The position numbers and the translations under genes are program-made. From an uncultured Collinsella sp. (GTDB taxonomy: Bacteria > Actinomycetota > Coriobacteriia > Coriobacteriales > Coriobacteriaceae), in NCBI GenBank assembly GCA_900544205.1, contig UQUG01000042.1, forward strand, positions 1 through 16,707: DNA of 16,707 nt. Direction: 5' to 3'. The number at the start of each line of letters is the position of its first letter. The stretch's first letter is position 1. Positions 14,697 to 16,707 of this stretch are shown one piece after another. The notes beneath the pieces were generated by a model. That model did no database searches. It was not told where the DNA came from and saw only the letters and a program-made list of their open reading frames with translations.

Positions 14697-14736
14697 AAAC
14701 GTGTTTGAATTGTAGGCTAATGGCCACGTGCACTTG

Positions 14737-15234
14737 CTAGCGCTCGCGAGCAACGATGAGCTGGTCCATCTCTTCGACATGCACGCCAACGGAGCCCTTG
14801 ATGCTCGAGAACTCAACGGAGTTGCACACCAAGATGGGAACCGTCACATCATAGCCCTCGGCAGCAATTGCCTCGCGATCGAACTCAATGAGCACATCGC
14901 CCTTGTGGACGATGTCACCCACTTGCGCATGTACGGTAAAGTGCTTGCCCTCAAGCTGAACAGTGTCCAAACCAACGTGGATGAGCACGTCCAAGCCATC
15001 GACCGTGTTAAGCGCAACAGCGTGTCCCGTGGGAAAAATGGCCTCGACCTTGGCATCAGCCGGTGCAATCACACGCGTGCCGGTAGGCTGAATCGCCACG
15101 CCCTGGCCCAAAAGGCCGGTGGCAAATGTCTGGTCGTTTACCTCGGAAAGCGGAATGACGTCGCCCGAGATGGGAGCATCCAGCGTAAGGACTCGACCAC
15201 GCATACCAAAAGACCTTAGGACTTTAGTGAACAT
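14737..15234 (-). CDS. PTS glucose-family EIIA protein (stand-alone, Crr-like)
   Basis: A 165-residue soluble phosphocarrier that takes phosphate from HPr and passes it to an EIIB domain of a sugar permease. The glucose-family EIIA barrel is complete: SGDVIPLSEVNDQTFA near the N terminus, FPTGHAVAL with the helper histidine H71, and DVLIHVGLDTVQLEG with the phosphorylated histidine H86. It has no EIIB or EIIC part, so it must serve a permease encoded elsewhere, such as a glucose or N-acetylglucosamine EIICB that lacks EIIA (inference). GAGG sits 6 bases before the chosen ATG (15232-15234). An ATG ten codons inside, preceded by AAGG, is a possible alternative. It lies 71 bases after glmM and 272 before nagB, suggesting a role in amino-sugar uptake. 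Whether it also acts as a global regulator like E. coli Crr is unknown. Confidence 0.92.
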   Translation of the reverse strand: MFTKVLRSFGMRGRVLTLDAPISGDVIPLSEVNDQTFATGLLGQGVAIQPTGTRVIAPADAKVEAIFPTGHAVALNTVDGLDVLIHVGLDTVQLEGKHFTVHAQVGDIVHKGDVLIEFDREAIAAEGYDVTVPILVCNSVEFSSIKGSVGVHVEEMDQLIVARER

Positions 15235-15275
15235 GCTCCCCCTCGGACATACCAATCGACCAAAATAGCCTTAAC

Positions 15276-15305
15276 AGTTTACCACTTGGCACTCGTTTTT
15301 GACCA
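15276..15305 (-). promoter_or_regulatory. Candidate promoter of the EIIA gene
   Basis: On the minus strand TGGTCA (15300-15305) and TAAACT (15276-15281) are spaced by 18 bases. The -10 box is preceded by TGG, an extended -10 element. Each hexamer matches its consensus at four positions. If real, the EIIA gene has its own promoter in addition to any readthrough from glmM, which shows no terminator here. Confidence 0.3.
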
Positions 15306-16643
15306 TTAGGGAAGTTCGCGCTTGACAACCTCGACGATGTCGTCGACAACGCGCTGGGTCAGCTCGTGCGTCTCGGCCTCGGCCATAACGCGGACCAGCG
15401 GCTCGGTACCGCTCGGACGTACCAGAATGCGGCCGCGGCCGTCAAGCTCCTTCTCGGCAGCAGCGACGGCATCCCAGATGGGCTGGCAATCGTCCAGGCC
15501 GGCCTTGTTGTCGGAATGCACGTTGACGAGTACCTGCGGGTACTTCTTCATGATGCCGGCAAGATCGGTGAGGGTACGACCGGTGCGCTTGAGCACGGCC
15601 AGCAGCTGCAGAGCCGTCACCAGACCGTCACCGGTGGTGTTGTGCTCCAGGAAGATGATGTGGCCGGACTGCTCGCCGCCGATGACGGCGCCATCCGCGA
15701 GCATACGCTCCAGAACGTAGCGGTCGCCCACGGCGGTCTGAACCATCTCGAAGCCCTGCTCCTTCATAGCGATGGAGAAGCCCAGGTTGCACATGACGGT
15801 CGAGACGATCTCGGAGTTGGCGAGCTTGCCGCGGGCGGCGAGGTCAGAACCGCAGATAGCCAGGATGTAGTCACCGTCGATCTCATTGCCCTCGCTGTCC
15901 ACGAACAGCACGCGATCGGCGTCGCCGTCGTGGGCCAGACCGATATCGGCGTGGGTGCGCAGCACGAGCTCGCGCAGGGGCTCAAGGTGAGTGGAGCCGC
16001 ACTCAACGTTAATGTCAGTGCCGCAGTAATCGGTGTTGATAGCGTGCACCGTGGCGCCCAGGCGCTGCAGCGCGGCGGGCGTAGTCTGGCAGGAAGCGCC
16101 GTGGCCGCAGTCGACGGCAACGACTAGGCCATCGAGCCTCAGGCCGTCGAGCGTATCGATGGCATGATCGACATATGCCTTGCGGGCGTCCTTCATCTTG
16201 ATGATGTGACCCACGCCGGCACCGGTCGGAAGCGTGTCGGCAGCCATGGCCTCCTCGGACATGACCCAGGCGCTGATCTCTTCCTCGACAGCGTCGGGAA
16301 GCTTCATGCCCTTGCGGCTAAAGAACTTGATGCCGTTGAACTCCGGCGGATTGTGCGAAGCGGAGATGACGATGCCGCCGTCGAGCTCATTCTGGACGGT
16401 GAGCAGCGCCACGGCAGGCGTGGGGATGACGCCGCAGCAGTGCGGGCGGCCGCCCTCGGCCATAATGCCGGCGGTCAGAGCGCTCTCGAGCATGGTGCCC
16501 GAAAGACGCGTGTCGCGGCCGATGCAGATGTCCGGACCAAGGAACTTGGTCGCCGCGCGGCCCAGGCGAAACGCGAGGTCGCACGAGAGGTCGGCATTGG
16601 CGACGCCACGGACGCCGTCGGTACCGAAGATGTTCTGGGGCAT
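15306..16643 (-). CDS. glmM: Phosphoglucosamine mutase (GlmM)
   Basis: Interconverts glucosamine-6-phosphate and glucosamine-1-phosphate, an essential step toward UDP-GlcNAc for peptidoglycan. At 445 residues it is full length. The N terminus NIFGTDGVRGVAN is diagnostic of GlmM. The catalytic serine is S96 in ISASHNPPEFNGIKFF, the magnesium loop is DGDADR (239-244), the sugar-specificity loop is GGEQSGHIIF, and the C-terminal phosphate-binding loop is RPSGTEP (409-415). AAGGAG (16651-16656) lies 8 bases before the ATG. A possible -10 box TATATC is seen on the minus strand at 16668-16673, without a good -35, close to the window edge. It is the first of three minus-strand genes handling glucosamine-6-phosphate and sugar uptake. 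No terminator is seen between it and the EIIA gene. Confidence 0.96.
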   Translation of the reverse strand: MPQNIFGTDGVRGVANADLSCDLAFRLGRAATKFLGPDICIGRDTRLSGTMLESALTAGIMAEGGRPHCCGVIPTPAVALLTVQNELDGGIVISASHNPPEFNGIKFFSRKGMKLPDAVEEEISAWVMSEEAMAADTLPTGAGVGHIIKMKDARKAYVDHAIDTLDGLRLDGLVVAVDCGHGASCQTTPAALQRLGATVHAINTDYCGTDINVECGSTHLEPLRELVLRTHADIGLAHDGDADRVLFVDSEGNEIDGDYILAICGSDLAARGKLANSEIVSTVMCNLGFSIAMKEQGFEMVQTAVGDRYVLERMLADGAVIGGEQSGHIIFLEHNTTGDGLVTALQLLAVLKRTGRTLTDLAGIMKKYPQVLVNVHSDNKAGLDDCQPIWDAVAAAEKELDGRGRILVRPSGTEPLVRVMAEAETHELTQRVVDDIVEVVKRELP

Positions 16644-16707
16644 AGGATCGCTCCTTCCCTAGCAGGCGATATACAACCGCCCACCCTAGTCGAAAAAGAA
16701 AAGCGGG

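Larger units (their letters stand above)
14465..14736 (-). promoter_or_regulatory. Structured leader / spacer before nagB
   Basis: The 272 bases between the EIIA stop and the nagB start hold several hairpins. In minus-strand order these are a 14-bp stem (14663-14696, listed separately), CCGAAGC/GCTTCGG (14626-14645), GGCCGCA/TGCGGCC (14531-14553) and a GGCAAG/CTTGCC pair near the ribosome binding site. No consensus promoter is clear. I compared it mentally with the glmS ribozyme and common riboswitches and saw no match. It could be a long untranslated leader that senses an amino sugar, or simply a terminator plus promoter region. Confidence 0.4.

Noticed and set aside
14465..14736. glmS-type ribozyme before nagB
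   Set aside because: The conserved core bases of the ribozyme are not seen and the gene is nagB rather than glmS. Only a generic structured leader is claimed.

Overview
The window looks like chromosomal DNA from a high-GC anaerobic actinobacterium of the class Coriobacteriia, most likely Collinsella or a close relative. This is an inference from GC-rich third codon positions, a type III glutamine synthetase, a split cobalamin-dependent methionine synthase, a UPF0210 protein and a PTS EIIA/amino-sugar gene group. There are ten protein genes, nearly all housekeeping. I saw no tRNA, rRNA, CRISPR array, transposase, phage gene or toxin/defence gene.

Left part (1-2829): an AT-rich gene-free left edge, then glnN on the minus strand with a clear intrinsic terminator. 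About 430 bases separate glnN from the divergent metF. This spacer holds a long palindrome that resembles facing GlnR-type half-sites and a second perfect 7+7 inverted repeat.

Methionine/folate part (2830-7049, plus strand): metF, a stand-alone methionine synthase reactivation protein and metH overlap or nearly touch and are almost certainly one operon. MetF makes 5-methyl-THF. MetH transfers the methyl group to homocysteine but lacks the C-terminal reactivation domain, and the middle gene supplies that domain as a separate protein.

Central part (7158-10289, plus strand): a UPF0210/DUF711 protein, a striking 142-base structure with perfect 36-base inverted arms, a SAM-dependent methyltransferase whose first half has unusual base use, and the small ribosome-associated CRM protein YhbY with an intrinsic terminator.

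Right part (10288-16707, minus strand): a 999-residue STAND-ATPase regulator with a C-terminal winged helix and BTAD domain, and then, in transcription order, glmM, a stand-alone glucose-family PTS EIIA and nagB. GlmM and NagB draw on the same metabolite, glucosamine-6-phosphate, for cell-wall synthesis and for catabolism respectively. The spacer before nagB carries several strong hairpins.

The most notable unexplained element is the 36-base-arm inverted repeat at 8541-8682. Next are the palindromic glnN control region, the large regulator of unknown target and the structured nagB leader. I did not find convincing evidence of a wholly new multi-gene system.
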